Source: Eubacterium sp.
GTDB lineage: Bacteria > Bacillota > Clostridia > Oscillospirales > Acutalibacteraceae
Reading direction: 5' to 3'
Assembly: GCA_017450645.1 (NCBI GenBank)
Contig: JAFSTE010000008.1
Span: 1-41,553, forward strand
DNA: 41,553 nt
This document shows, in pieces, positions 16,498-24,157 of this stretch (position 1 is the stretch's first letter; the number at the start of each line of letters is the position of its first letter). The notes under the pieces were generated by a model. That model was given only the letters and a program-made list of their open reading frames with translations. It was not told the DNA's origin and searched no databases. The translations under genes and the position numbers were made by a program.

Positions 16498-17413
16498 TTT
16501 CTTTTCCTTGTACTTGTTTTATTAAAAGAATAAAAGATTTATTAACATCACTCGAATATTCTCTAATAAAACTTAAACAATCCAACAAAACAATGTTTAT
16601 ATCAATTTTTTGTTTTTCTTCATCAGATAATTTATTGAATTTGTCACGTTTAATGTAGTTAAGTAATGTTCCTATTTTACTTGGCGAAAATAAAACAAAT
16701 TGCAATAAAACATCAATTATTATTTCTTTGAATCGAATAGGAATAGTTGAAAAAGCAATTCTGTCAAATGATGAATAATTATTCTCATTCATAAGAATAT
16801 TTTTAATATCTTTGGATGTATATGGATTATTTATATATTTTGTCAAAGATTTACTTGTATCTCCATTTATATCTTTGTTATATTGTCTGAATATTCCAAA
16901 TTTAAAAAAATCATAATCTATCAAAAATCCGCAAGGTCTGTCAATAACATAATTTAAATCTTTTATTGGATTTTTTGCTATATTTTTTAAAATATTCTCA
17001 TTTATCTCATTTAATAATTGATTATCGTTGACATACTGACTGCTAAATACTATTTCGGACATATATTCCAAAAAAGCAATTAGTATTACTTTCTGTAATT
17101 TAGTATAATTAAAAGAAAAATTCAATAACTTTTCTTTATTTAAGGAATTGCCAAAATCATCTTTTAATTCATCAATCGAAAAGAATTCTTTTTTATTCAT
17201 CAATTTACGTATTATTTCAACAATACATAAAATATAACTTGAAACACTAAATAAATCGGTTTCGTTAATGATATTAGACGTACTTGCGAAATGATTTTTT
17301 GAAAAATCTTGTGTGAAGTAAGTAGTTGTTTTTGTAGATTCAGTCATATTTTTATCTCTCTCAAATATATATTCATTTATTAGAATATCATAAATTTTTA
17401 CCATTTTCAACAT
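16490..17413 (-). CDS. Soluble, helix-rich protein of unknown function, coupled to the membrane protein
   Basis: Unrecognised protein of up to 307 aa with no signal peptide or membrane helix. Composition is rich in Ile, Asn, Lys and Phe; it looks all-helical, with no catalytic motif I can name. Two starts are possible: ATG 17413 (AAGGAG 13 bp upstream, rather far) or ATG 17347 (MTESTKTTTYF, with GAGAGAG 7 bp upstream), giving 285 aa. The outer start is listed. Its last codons overlap the first of the coiled-coil membrane protein gene. Same strong AT bias as its partner and no similar gene elsewhere in the window. Confidence 0.7.
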   Translation of the reverse strand: MLKMVKIYDILINEYIFERDKNMTESTKTTTYFTQDFSKNHFASTSNIINETDLFSVSSYILCIVEIIRKLMNKKEFFSIDELKDDFGNSLNKEKLLNFSFNYTKLQKVILIAFLEYMSEIVFSSQYVNDNQLLNEINENILKNIAKNPIKDLNYVIDRPCGFLIDYDFFKFGIFRQYNKDINGDTSKSLTKYINNPYTSKDIKNILMNENNYSSFDRIAFSTIPIRFKEIIIDVLLQFVLFSPSKIGTLLNYIKRDKFNKLSDEEKQKIDINIVLLDCLSFIREYSSDVNKSFILLIKQVQGKENE

Positions 17414-17539
17414 TTTTTATTATTTACTCCTTAAAATTTTTATTAATTTTAAAATAATAATGGTGCAAAAACAATAATAATATGTTGTTTTTGTTAATAT
17501 TAATACACAGCATTCTTACAAAAAGCATTAATTATCATA

Positions 17540-17570
17540 ACACTACGCTAAGTTAATAGCGTGGCGTTTG
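17540..17570 (-). terminator. Hairpin downstream of the sortase-anchored pseudogene
   Basis: ACGCT/AGCGT core extended by AAC-GTT pairs, just past the pseudogene stop at 17574. The T-tract is weak. Confidence 0.45.
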
Positions 17571-17573
17571 TTG

Positions 17574-18058
17574 TTATTCGGATTCGCTCGAATCCTTTTT
17601 CTTTTTGATTGTAAAGTAAGCTAATGCTCCGAGAACAATTATTCCTGCACCGCCTATTGCAGCAATATTTGTGCCGGTCTTAGGATTTACACTTGCCTTT
17701 ATCTTTTTGATGATTAACTTTTTGTTAACTATCTGACTGTCGCCTTTGATGTTGCAATCCTTATCAACAGTGAAATGATATTTTTTGTGTTAAGTTTAAC
17801 ACCATTCGGTGCCTTTGCCTCGAAGAAAGTGTACTCCCGTTTTGGAAGTTTTGAAAGGATTACTTCGCCGTCTTTGTTGGATTTACCGTCATAGATTACC
17901 CTTACAAACGTTAGGTTTGCACAACGGATAGTAATCTACGGTTTATCGTCGTTATACTATTCTTAAAAAAGTAGTCGAATCCTTTTTAAACGATATGGAA
18001 TAGCCTCCCATTTCGAACTCTGTATCATTATCTAAAGTGAATCATAATTTTTGTGCTC
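17574..18058 (-). pseudogene. Remnant of a sortase-anchored SpaA/Cna_B-type surface protein
   Basis: Reading the minus strand leftward to the TAA at 17574 gives an intact cell-wall sorting signal: NPKTG, a hydrophobic helix (IAAIGGAGIIVLGALAYF) and a KKKK tail. Before it come two Cna_B/SpaA-like beta domains recognisable as 'DGKSNKDGEVILSKLPK', 'YTFFEAKAPNGVKLNT' and 'FTVDKDC', and further up 'FTLDNDTEFEMGGYSISF'. The frame is broken by a one-base shift in the A-run near 17786-17793, by a TAG near 17938-17940 and by another shift near 17960. There is no start codon. The intact ancestor would have been an LPXTG-like wall-anchored adhesin or pilin subunit. Confidence 0.75.
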
Positions 18059-18066
18059 TTTTTTTC

Positions 18067-18107
18067 ATTTCTAATAATATATAGTGTAAAAAGTAAAAAA
18101 CAGACAA
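18067..18107 (-). repeat. Promoter-like direct repeat, copy 1
   Basis: About 33 bp starting TTTCTAATAATATATAGTG are shared with 18265-18301. On the minus strand each reads TTGTCT, a T-rich spacer and TATATT; the spacer is 20 bp here. It lies just upstream of the surface-protein pseudogene and was probably its promoter. Confidence 0.55.
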
Positions 18108-18135
18108 AAAAATATACAAAATAAATATAAAAGCT

Positions 18136-18225
18136 TTAAATTGCCAAAGATAACAACAACAAAGCAATTAAGAAATAAACAACAGGATGTGGTTGCGATA
18201 AAAACAGCTTAACGTATTGTTCCAT
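18136..18225 (-). CDS. 29-residue hydrophobic peptide
   Basis: An ATG at 18225 opens a frame of 29 codons: MEQYVKLFLSQPHPVVYF followed by a single Leu/Ile-rich helix to the end. GAGGG and AAGGTG lie 7-17 bp upstream, and a promoter-like repeat (TTGTCT-18-TATATT, 18272-18301) lies about 45 bp upstream. Size and shape resemble small membrane peptides such as type I toxins or membrane-protein modulators. No antisense RNA promoter is obvious. It is short enough to occur by chance, but ribosome site and promoter are both well placed. Confidence 0.5.
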   Translation of the reverse strand: MEQYVKLFLSQPHPVVYFLIALLLLSLAI

Positions 18226-18264
18226 ATTCAATCCCTCACCTTCTATTCATTTTTGATAATTCGT

Positions 18265-18301
18265 TTCTAATAATATATAGTGTAAAAAGTAAAAAAGACA
18301 A
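18265..18301 (-). promoter_or_regulatory. Promoter-like direct repeat, copy 2
   Basis: Minus strand TTGTCT (18296-18301), 18 bp, TATATT (18272-18277). Same sequence as copy 1 at 18067 apart from a 2-bp spacer difference. Confidence 0.55.
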
Positions 18302-18305
18302 AAAA

Positions 18306-18337
18306 TAAAGCTGTAATCGAAAACTCGAATACAGCCT
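18306..18337 (-). terminator. Terminator upstream of the small-peptide promoter
   Basis: GGCTGTA plus CGA pairs with the complementary TACAGC arm; minus strand continues TTTATTTTTTG. It would stop transcripts arriving from the tRNA side. Confidence 0.6.
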
Positions 18338-18349
18338 TAAATATAAAAT

Positions 18350-18522
18350 TAGTGACGAAAAAGTAAAAACCGCTGACATAAAGCAGCAAATCTCTCCTAA
18401 ATTTCTACTGCAAAATTTTGCAGTTTTTTTGCAATAAATTCGATTTTTTGCAGTTTTTTTGCAATTGTTTTTCGTTTTGCTTTTGCAATTGTTTTTGCAA
18501 TAGCAACGACGTGTGAATGCTC
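18350..18522. repeat. AT-rich repeats next to the tRNA
   Basis: No gene seen. ACTGCAAAATTTTGCAGT is an 18-bp perfect palindrome followed by T residues (about 18405-18429). The unit TTTTGCAGTTTTTTTGCAAT occurs twice (about 18417-18436 and 18447-18466), then TTTTGCAATTGTTTTT twice. Similar TTTTGCAAT motifs stand at 10155-10200 at the other edge of the AT-rich block. Confidence 0.6.
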
Positions 18523-18549
18523 AAAAACCGCATAATATCGCGGTTTTTT
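18523..18549. terminator. Bidirectional hairpin terminator
   Basis: AAAAACCGC pairs with GCGGTTTTT around an 8-nt loop, with T-runs on both strands. Confidence 0.6.
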
Positions 18550-18616
18550 CATTGTTGCACACGCAAATTTTCATTACTGCGAGTACAAAAATGACTATAC
18601 AAAAACCACTAAAAAA

Positions 18617-18692
<76 letters not shown>

Positions 18693-18759
18693 ATATCTAA
18701 GTGCTATATCATTATAGCAGATATTTTAGGTTTGTCAAGATGTTTTTTGTAAATAGGAA

Positions 18760-18910
18760 AGAGCAGTGCTAAATAGCTACTGCCCTTACCCAAATGTTTT
18801 AATTACCGCGTGACTGTCAAGAAATCTCCATAGCGCTGCTCTCTACTTCAGCACCTTCTTGCGCCCACAGTAAATCATTACAGGTATATGCGCAACTAAC
18901 CATATAATGA
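18760..18910 (-). ncRNA. Possible small transcript with strong promoter and no clear gene
   Basis: A consensus promoter at 18918-18946 would start a transcript near 18910 that ends at a hairpin at 18760-18785 (GAGCAGT-GCT / AGC-ACTGC). About 150 nt. A 28-codon hydrophobic frame (stop near 18848) has its ATG between the -35 and -10 boxes, so it would not be made from this promoter. I do not match the sequence to 6S, SRP RNA or another known class. The hairpin could simply be a terminator and the rest untranslated debris. Confidence 0.3.
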
Positions 18911-18917
18911 CACCTAT

Positions 18918-18946
18918 AATATACAACATAATGTTCAAATTGTCAA
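18918..18946 (-). promoter_or_regulatory. Consensus promoter of the orphan transcript
   Basis: Minus strand TTGACA (18941-18946), 17 bp, TATATT (18918-18923). Confidence 0.6.
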
Positions 18947-18999
18947 GGGGTTTTGTTTCAATATTTATGCAATAATTATTTATTAATCGGGATTAGCTC

Positions 19000-19028
19000 T
19001 TGAAATTATTTTTAAATATTTATATAAT
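19000..19028 (+). promoter_or_regulatory. Promoter of the mannosidase operon
   Basis: TTGAAA (19000-19005), 17 bp, TATAAT (19023-19028), 31 bp before the first ATG. Confidence 0.75.
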
Positions 19029-19059
19029 AGAGTGAATAAATTTGAAAGGAAATTTCATT

Positions 19060-19281
19060 ATGAAAGTAAGACTTCCTAAACACAGAGAATTCTTAATTAA
19101 ATTTGAGGACGGCTATCCGCTTGAAAAACAGGCGTGGGCTGAACTCAACCAGATTGTTAAGGACTACAGCGTTGACGGCAAAAGCGTTTACACCGAGACC
19201 TTTATCGAGGACAACGAGGACAAGGTTAAAGCTTTGCAGGAAAAGTACGAATTCACATACGAAATCATTGAAAAACAATAA
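19060..19281 (+). CDS. Small acidic protein of unknown function ahead of alpha-mannosidase
   Basis: Cytosolic 73-residue protein, MKVRLPKHREFLIKFEDGYP…, acidic in its second half, probably one beta hairpin plus helices. No family recognised. A TTG at 19042 opens the frame, but AAAGGA at 19045-19050 lies inside that extension and 9 bp before the ATG at 19060, so the ATG is used. It ends 19 bp before the mannosidase start and shares its promoter, suggesting a regulatory or accessory role with that enzyme; this is inference. Confidence 0.7.
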   Translation: MKVRLPKHREFLIKFEDGYPLEKQAWAELNQIVKDYSVDGKSVYTETFIEDNEDKVKALQEKYEFTYEIIEKQ

Positions 19282-19300
19282 GTTTTAAGAGAGATTAAAT

Positions 19301-22300
19301 ATGGCTGAAAACAGAATTTACACAGTTTCAACAGCACATCTTGACACCGTATGGAGATGGGAGCTTCCTAAAACAATCGAGGAATTCCTGCCCGACACAG
19401 TTATTAAAAACATAGAGCTTATGGAGCGTTATCCCGAATACCGCTTTAACTTTGAGGGCGCGTACAGGTACGAGCTTGTAGAGGAATATTATCCCGAGCT
19501 TTTTGAAAAGATTGTTGAGCTTACAAAGGCGCAGAGATGGTGTCCGTCAGGTTCTGAGTACGAAAACGGCGATGTTAACATCCCCTCACCCGAAGCGATT
19601 TTCAGAAACATCCTATACGGTAACCGTTATTTTAAAGAGAAGTTTAACTGGACTACTAAAGATATTTTTCTGCCCGACTGCTTCGGCTTCGGCTGGGCAC
19701 TTCCGAGTATCGCAAGACACGCGGGGCTTCACGGCTTCACTACCCAAAAGCTCGGCTGGGGCGGCGCTGTACCGAGGCCGTTTGACCTCGGTGTATGGAA
19801 GGGCGTTGACGGCTCGGAGATTTATGCGTGCCTGCATCCCCTGTCCTACAGAAACAAGCTGACCGGCGACATCAGAGCTGACAGAAGGATTATAGGTAAG
19901 GTCGCGGAAGCGGGTATCGGCAACAAGCTGCCGTGGACGGAATGTCTTTTCGGTACGGGCGACTGGGGCGGCGCACCCGACGAGGAAAGCGCCAAGAACC
20001 TCAACGCCAGCGTATATGACAACAAGTTTAACGAGTACACCAAGGTTTACTCGGCTACGACGGACGATATTTTCAAGGACCTTGAAAGGCTGCCGAAGGC
20101 TGAGAAAAAGGCGCTTAAGGTCTACAACGGTGAGCTTCTTATGCGCTCGCACGGCGCGGGCGGATACACCTCGAGGTGTATGAGCAAGAGGCTTAACGCC
20201 AAGAACGAAGCGCTTGCCGACTACTGCGAAAAGGCTGCGCTCGCCGCTTCGCTACTTACTTCTTACAAGTACCCCAGGGATATTATTGACAAGTCCTGGA
20301 AGCGTGTTATCGCGCACCAGTTCCACGACGATATTCCCGGCACTTCGACGATGCTTGTATATAACGACAGCTGGAACGACTACTTCCTTTCGCTCTCGCA
20401 GTTTACGGGCGAATACGAAGCCGCTGTCGGCGCTATTGCAAACGAGCTCGACACCTCTTGGTGCGAGGAGTGCGCCGTTATAGTTAACAACCCCGTTGCC
20501 GCAAGGCGCAAGGAGGTTGTTGAAGCGCATGTCAAGCTCAGACACAATGCAAACAGCATTGCGGTATTCAACAGCAAGGGCAAAGAGGTTAAGAGCCAGA
20601 TTATCAGAAAGCAGGGCAAGGAATTTGACATACTTTTCCTTGCAGATGTCGACAGCGTAGGCTACAAGGTTTACGATGTAAGGGCGAGCAAAAAGCCCTG
20701 TCCTAAATCGGCTACGCTTACCGTTACCGAGCACACGCTCGAAAACAGCAAATACCGCGTAAGGCTTAACAAAAACGGCGATATTGCGACCATTTACGAC
20801 AAAAAGCTCGACTTTAACGTGCTTGCTGCACCGATTAAGCTTGCGGCGTTAAAGAACATCGGCGAGCTCAACTATCCGAGCTGGGAAATGAAGCGCGAGG
20901 AGGTTGACGCAGAGCCGTACGCATACGCAAACACGCCTGAATTCGAGATTATCGAGGACGGCGCGGTAAGGATTGCGATTAAGGTTTCGCGCCACATCGG
21001 ACACTCAAAGATTGAGCAGGTTATATCGCTCGGCTTTGACAGCGAGGTTATCAGGGTCGACAACTACATCGACTGGCAGGAGAGGCGCTCGATGCTCAAG
21101 GCGCAGTTCCCTCTCGGCTTCCACAACTTCAAGGCGTCGTACGACCTCGGCTTAGGCTACATAACAAGGGCTACCAACACCGACTCGCTCTTTGAGGTGC
21201 CTGCTCAGAAATGGGCGGACCTTACAAACGAGGGCGAAACCTTTGGTGTAAGCATATTCTCGGACTGCAAATACGGCTGGGACAAGCCAAACGACAATAT
21301 GCTGCGCCTTACCTGTATTCAGACACCTGCCGGTGCGTTTACTAAGGACGCGCGCCAGGATTTGCAGGATATAGGCAGAAACTTCTTCTCGTTTGGTATT
21401 TATGCTCACAAGAGCGGCATTAAATCGGGTACTAACCTTAAGGCTGAGGGATTTTGCAAGCCGCTGTGCGCGTTCCAGACCACCTCAAGGAGAGAGGGCT
21501 GTCTCGGCGACTCGTTCAGCGCGTTTAAAATCAGCAGCGCCGCAGTTCTTTTAAGAGCTATGAAGCAGGCGTATGACGACGACAGCATTATTATCCGCGT
21601 TAACGAGGGTAATGGCAAGGCGAGAAAAAAGGTATGCGTTACGCTCCCCTTTGAGATTAGCGAGGCTTACTGCGCTAACGCGCAGGAGGAAGTTATCGGC
21701 AACGCTAAATTTGACGGTAAATCCTTTACCTTTGATATAAAGCCGTTTGAGGTTAAGACCTTTAAGATTAAGGTTAATAACGAAAAGAACACAAACAGTG
21801 AAAAGTATAAAAAGCTCGACCTTGACTTTAACGCGCAGGGCATTACCCCGGACAACAACAAGGTTAATGTTATACTTCAGGGTAGCGGCTGCTCGCTGCC
21901 AAACGAGCTAATACCAAATAGCTTAACGGTAAAAGGTATCACCTTTAAGCTGCCGAACAGCGATATGCCGAAAAATGTACTTGTTGCACGCGGTCAGGTG
22001 ATTGAAATACCGAAAGGTATGACAAAGCTTTACCTGCTCGCTTCAAGCACTATCGGCGACAGAGATATAACGCTCGCGGTAGATAATAAAGAGAGAACGC
22101 TTACCGTACACTCGATGACCGAAAAGGTTGGCGTTTGGGATATGGAAGGTCTTGACCAGAAGGCTAAGATTAAGGACGCCGATGTTGCGCTCGAGTTTAC
22201 GCACACGCATCACCCCGAGGGCAATCTGGCTAACCAAAAGGCGTACTTCTTTATCTACGAAGTTGATGTACGAAATGCAAAAACGCTTACTCTGCCCGAG

Positions 22301-22564
22301 GACAGCAGGCTTGTAATACTTGCAATGACTGCGGTTAAGCGCTTTTCAAGCACTAAGCTCGCTACCGAAAATATTAAAGAAAAAGTATTTGATATTGACA
22401 GCATCGGTGCTGCACCGATTGAAAAAATTATCGACAAAGCGGACTTTATCTCCGTTCAGGCAGGCAGACTCAGAGAGCAAGTCAGAAGCGGTAAAGGTAA
22501 AGGCTTTAAGCGCGATAATCTTGTTACAAATGTAATCCGCTCTTTCACAAAATCCGAGTGGTAA
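19301..22564 (+). CDS. GH38 alpha-mannosidase
   Basis: Retaining alpha-mannosidase of glycoside hydrolase family 38 (1087 aa), which releases alpha-linked mannose from oligosaccharides or N-glycan pieces. The N-terminal barrel starts with the zinc motif STAHLDTVWRW (His13, Asp15). The catalytic nucleophile is Asp126 in LPDCFGFG. The middle helical domain carries HQFHDDIPGTS (His339, Asp343-344) with further active-site residues. A beta-sandwich region follows to about residue 780, and an extra C-terminal beta domain of about 300 residues contains a THTHHPEG stretch. No signal peptide, so it works in the cytoplasm on imported sugars. AGAGAG precedes the ATG. Two GPH symporters in the window could supply substrate, but neither is in the operon. 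Confidence 0.93.
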   Translation: MAENRIYTVSTAHLDTVWRWELPKTIEEFLPDTVIKNIELMERYPEYRFNFEGAYRYELVEEYYPELFEKIVELTKAQRWCPSGSEYENGDVNIPSPEAIFRNILYGNRYFKEKFNWTTKDIFLPDCFGFGWALPSIARHAGLHGFTTQKLGWGGAVPRPFDLGVWKGVDGSEIYACLHPLSYRNKLTGDIRADRRIIGKVAEAGIGNKLPWTECLFGTGDWGGAPDEESAKNLNASVYDNKFNEYTKVYSATTDDIFKDLERLPKAEKKALKVYNGELLMRSHGAGGYTSRCMSKRLNAKNEALADYCEKAALAASLLTSYKYPRDIIDKSWKRVIAHQFHDDIPGTSTMLVYNDSWNDYFLSLSQFTGEYEAAVGAIANELDTSWCEECAVIVNNPVAARRKEVVEAHVKLRHNANSIAVFNSKGKEVKSQIIRKQGKEFDILFLADVDSVGYKVYDVRASKKPCPKSATLTVTEHTLENSKYRVRLNKNGDIATIYDKKLDFNVLAAPIKLAALKNIGELNYPSWEMKREEVDAEPYAYANTPEFEIIEDGAVRIAIKVSRHIGHSKIEQVISLGFDSEVIRVDNYIDWQERRSMLKAQFPLGFHNFKASYDLGLGYITRATNTDSLFEVPAQKWADLTNEGETFGVSIFSDCKYGWDKPNDNMLRLTCIQTPAGAFTKDARQDLQDIGRNFFSFGIYAHKSGIKSGTNLKAEGFCKPLCAFQTTSRREGCLGDSFSAFKISSAAVLLRAMKQAYDDDSIIIRVNEGNGKARKKVCVTLPFEISEAYCANAQEEVIGNAKFDGKSFTFDIKPFEVKTFKIKVNNEKNTNSEKYKKLDLDFNAQGITPDNNKVNVILQGSGCSLPNELIPNSLTVKGITFKLPNSDMPKNVLVARGQVIEIPKGMTKLYLLASSTIGDRDITLAVDNKERTLTVHSMTEKVGVWDMEGLDQKAKIKDADVALEFTHTHHPEGNLANQKAYFFIYEVDVRNAKTLTLPEDSRLVILAMTAVKRFSSTKLATENIKEKVFDIDSIGAAPIEKIIDKADFISVQAGRLREQVRSGKGKGFKRDNLVTNVIRSFTKSEW

Positions 22565-22579
22565 GCTGAAAAATTATTA

Positions 22580-22620
22580 AAACACCTTATGCAAATTATG
22601 CATAGGGTGTTTCATTTTTT
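22580..22620 (+). terminator. Terminator of the mannosidase operon
   Basis: AAACACC and TATGC arms pair with GCATA and GGTGTTT, followed by CATTTTTTTTG; 15 bp after the stop codon. Confidence 0.85.
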
Positions 22621-22621
22621 T

Positions 22622-22760
22622 GTAAAGTATATTCACTTTACACAGCGTCAATGTTTATAACGCTGTTGAAAATTCGGTTGAAAATGTTCAAAACTTTAAA
22701 AATCGCTGTTGAAAACTATGTTCAAAATGTTGAAAATGTAAAGCGATTAACTTGCTTTTA
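22622..22760. repeat. Hairpin and GTTGAAAA/GTTCAAAA cluster between convergent genes
   Basis: Begins with GTAAAGT-6-ACTTTAC (22622-22641), a hairpin repeated at 24125-24144 on the other side of ftsZ. Then GTTGAAAA or GTTCAAAA octamers occur six times up to 22737. No open frame. Function unknown; chance AT-rich repetition is possible. Confidence 0.45.
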
Positions 22761-22804
22761 ACAGAGTTTTGAACTTTACAGTGAAAATCGGTTAATATTT
22801 ATAC

Positions 22805-22831
22805 AAAAAACGGCTCCCTAACGAGAGCCGT
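22805..22831 (-). terminator. Terminator of ftsZ
   Basis: ACGGCTC (22810-22816) pairs with GAGCCGT (22825-22831); the minus strand continues with six T residues. 17 bp after the ftsZ stop. Confidence 0.85.
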
Positions 22832-22847
22832 AAATTATATGTAGTTC

Positions 22848-23942
22848 TTATTTCTTGAAGAAGCTTACGATATCCGAGAAAGCGTCGTCGTCGTTAGCTG
22901 AGAAGCCTGTAGGAGCAGCAACCTCTGCAGGAGGAGCAACATCCTTAGTAGCTGTTACGGACTTAATCTCTTTACCGGGTCCGTCCTCGCCGAAACGAGT
23001 AGCGATAACAGTAATAACCATTTCATCCTCGAGCTCTTCGTCGAAGTTTGCACCCCAGATGATTTCGCAGTCAGGATGTACAGCTTCCATAACTACGCTT
23101 GATGCAGCGTCAATCTCTTCAAGACCGATATCGGTAGAAGCAGTGATATTAAGGAGTACGCCGCGTGCGCCGTCGATAGAGGTCTGGAGAAGCGGTGAGG
23201 AAATTGCCTGAGCAGCAGCAACCTCTGCCTTATCCTTGCCCTTAGCTCTGCCAACGCCCATATGTGCGTAGCCTGCATCCTTCATAATCTCTGTAACATC
23301 GGCGAAGTCTGAGTTTACAAGACCTGTAGCGTTTACGAGGTCAGAGATAGACTGAACGCCCTGACGAAGTACATCGTTAGCAATCTCAAATGCATTGAGA
23401 AGAGTAATCTTTTCTTTAGAAACGAGCTTAAGATTCTCGTTAGGAATAACCATGATTGAGTCAACATACTGTGCAAGCTCCTCAATACCGTCCTGAGCCT
23501 GCTGCATACGGCGCTTACCCTCAAAAGCGAAAGGAGTAGTAACAACGCCTACAGTAAGGATACCCATATCCTTAGCAATCTTAGCAACTACCGGAGCAGC
23601 GCCGGTACCTGTGCCGCCGCCCATACCAGCGGTAATGAATACCATCTCAGCGCCTGTAAGGATATCAGTGATAGCCTCGCGTGATTCCTCGGCAGCCTTA
23701 AGACCAACCTCAGGTCTTGCGCCTGCGCCTCTGCCCTTTGTTGCCTTTTCGCCGATAAGTATTTTCTGAGTAGCTGCTGACTTGCTGAGTGCAGGCTTAT
23801 CAGAGTTAATTGCCACAAACTCTACATCCTTGATGTTAGACCTAACCATTCTGTTAACAGCGTTTCCGCCGCCTCCGCCTACACCTACAACTTTAATCTG
23901 AACTACTTTGTTGTCATCCATGTCAATTTCGTATCTGCCCAT
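22848..23942 (-). CDS. ftsZ: Cell division GTPase FtsZ
   Basis: Tubulin-like GTPase (364 aa) that polymerises into the Z ring at mid-cell. The nucleotide-binding [13 protein letters not shown] is at 20-32, the tubulin signature GGGTGTG at 108-114, and the T7-loop motif 'NSDFADV' is present. A short linker (about 318-348) leads to the C-terminal tail [10 protein letters not shown], which binds membrane partners. AAGGAG lies 9 bp before the ATG. It is the last gene of the dcw cluster, separated from ftsQ by 215 bp that contain its own promoter. No ftsA lies next to it, so another tether (for example SepF) is expected elsewhere. Confidence 0.97.
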   Translation of the reverse strand: MGRYEIDMDDNKVVQIKVVGVGGGGGNAVNRMVRSNIKDVEFVAINSDKPALSKSAATQKILIGEKATKGRGAGARPEVGLKAAEESREAITDILTGAEMVFITAGMGGGTGTGAAPVVAKIAKDMGILTVGVVTTPFAFEGKRRMQQAQDGIEELAQYVDSIMVIPNENLKLVSKEKITLLNAFEIANDVLRQGVQSISDLVNATGLVNSDFADVTEIMKDAGYAHMGVGRAKGKDKAEVAAAQAISSPLLQTSIDGARGVLLNITASTDIGLEEIDAASSVVMEAVHPDCEIIWGANFDEELEDEMVITVIATRFGEDGPGKEIKSVTATKDVAPPAEVAAPTGFSANDDDAFSDIVSFFKK

Positions 23943-23972
23943 TTTTGAATTCTCCTTAATTTATTATTCTTG

Positions 23973-24034
23973 TTGGTCGATTTGGACTTCGACCGTACAT
24001 TTGCCATTGTAACAGTTTTGTAACCACTTTGCAA
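23973..24034 (-). promoter_or_regulatory. ftsZ promoter and 5' leader hairpin
   Basis: Minus strand TTGCAA (24029-24034), 17 bp, TACAAT (24006-24011); start near 23999. The leader then forms GGTCGA-8-TCGACC (about 23974-23993), 30 nt from the ATG. Confidence 0.65.
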
Positions 24035-24124
24035 TACTTTTTAAGAAATTTTCCAAATTATTTTTACAAAGATTTGAAAAATAACAGATTTTGCTTTGTG
24101 AAACATCACCAAACGGCAAATTTT

Positions 24125-24144
24125 GTAAAGTAAAATAACTTTAC
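24125..24144. repeat. GTAAAGT/ACTTTAC hairpin between ftsQ and ftsZ
   Basis: Seven-bp perfect stem with 6-nt loop, 14 bp past the ftsQ stop. It lacks a T-run, so it is at most a weak terminator or RNA-processing site. Same stem at 22622-22641. Confidence 0.5.
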
Positions 24145-24157
24145 GCTGTAACCGTGT

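Noticed and set aside
18760-18910. 6S or SRP RNA identity for the orphan transcript
   Set aside because: No long hairpin with central bubble and no SRP-type GGAAGGAAGC motif.
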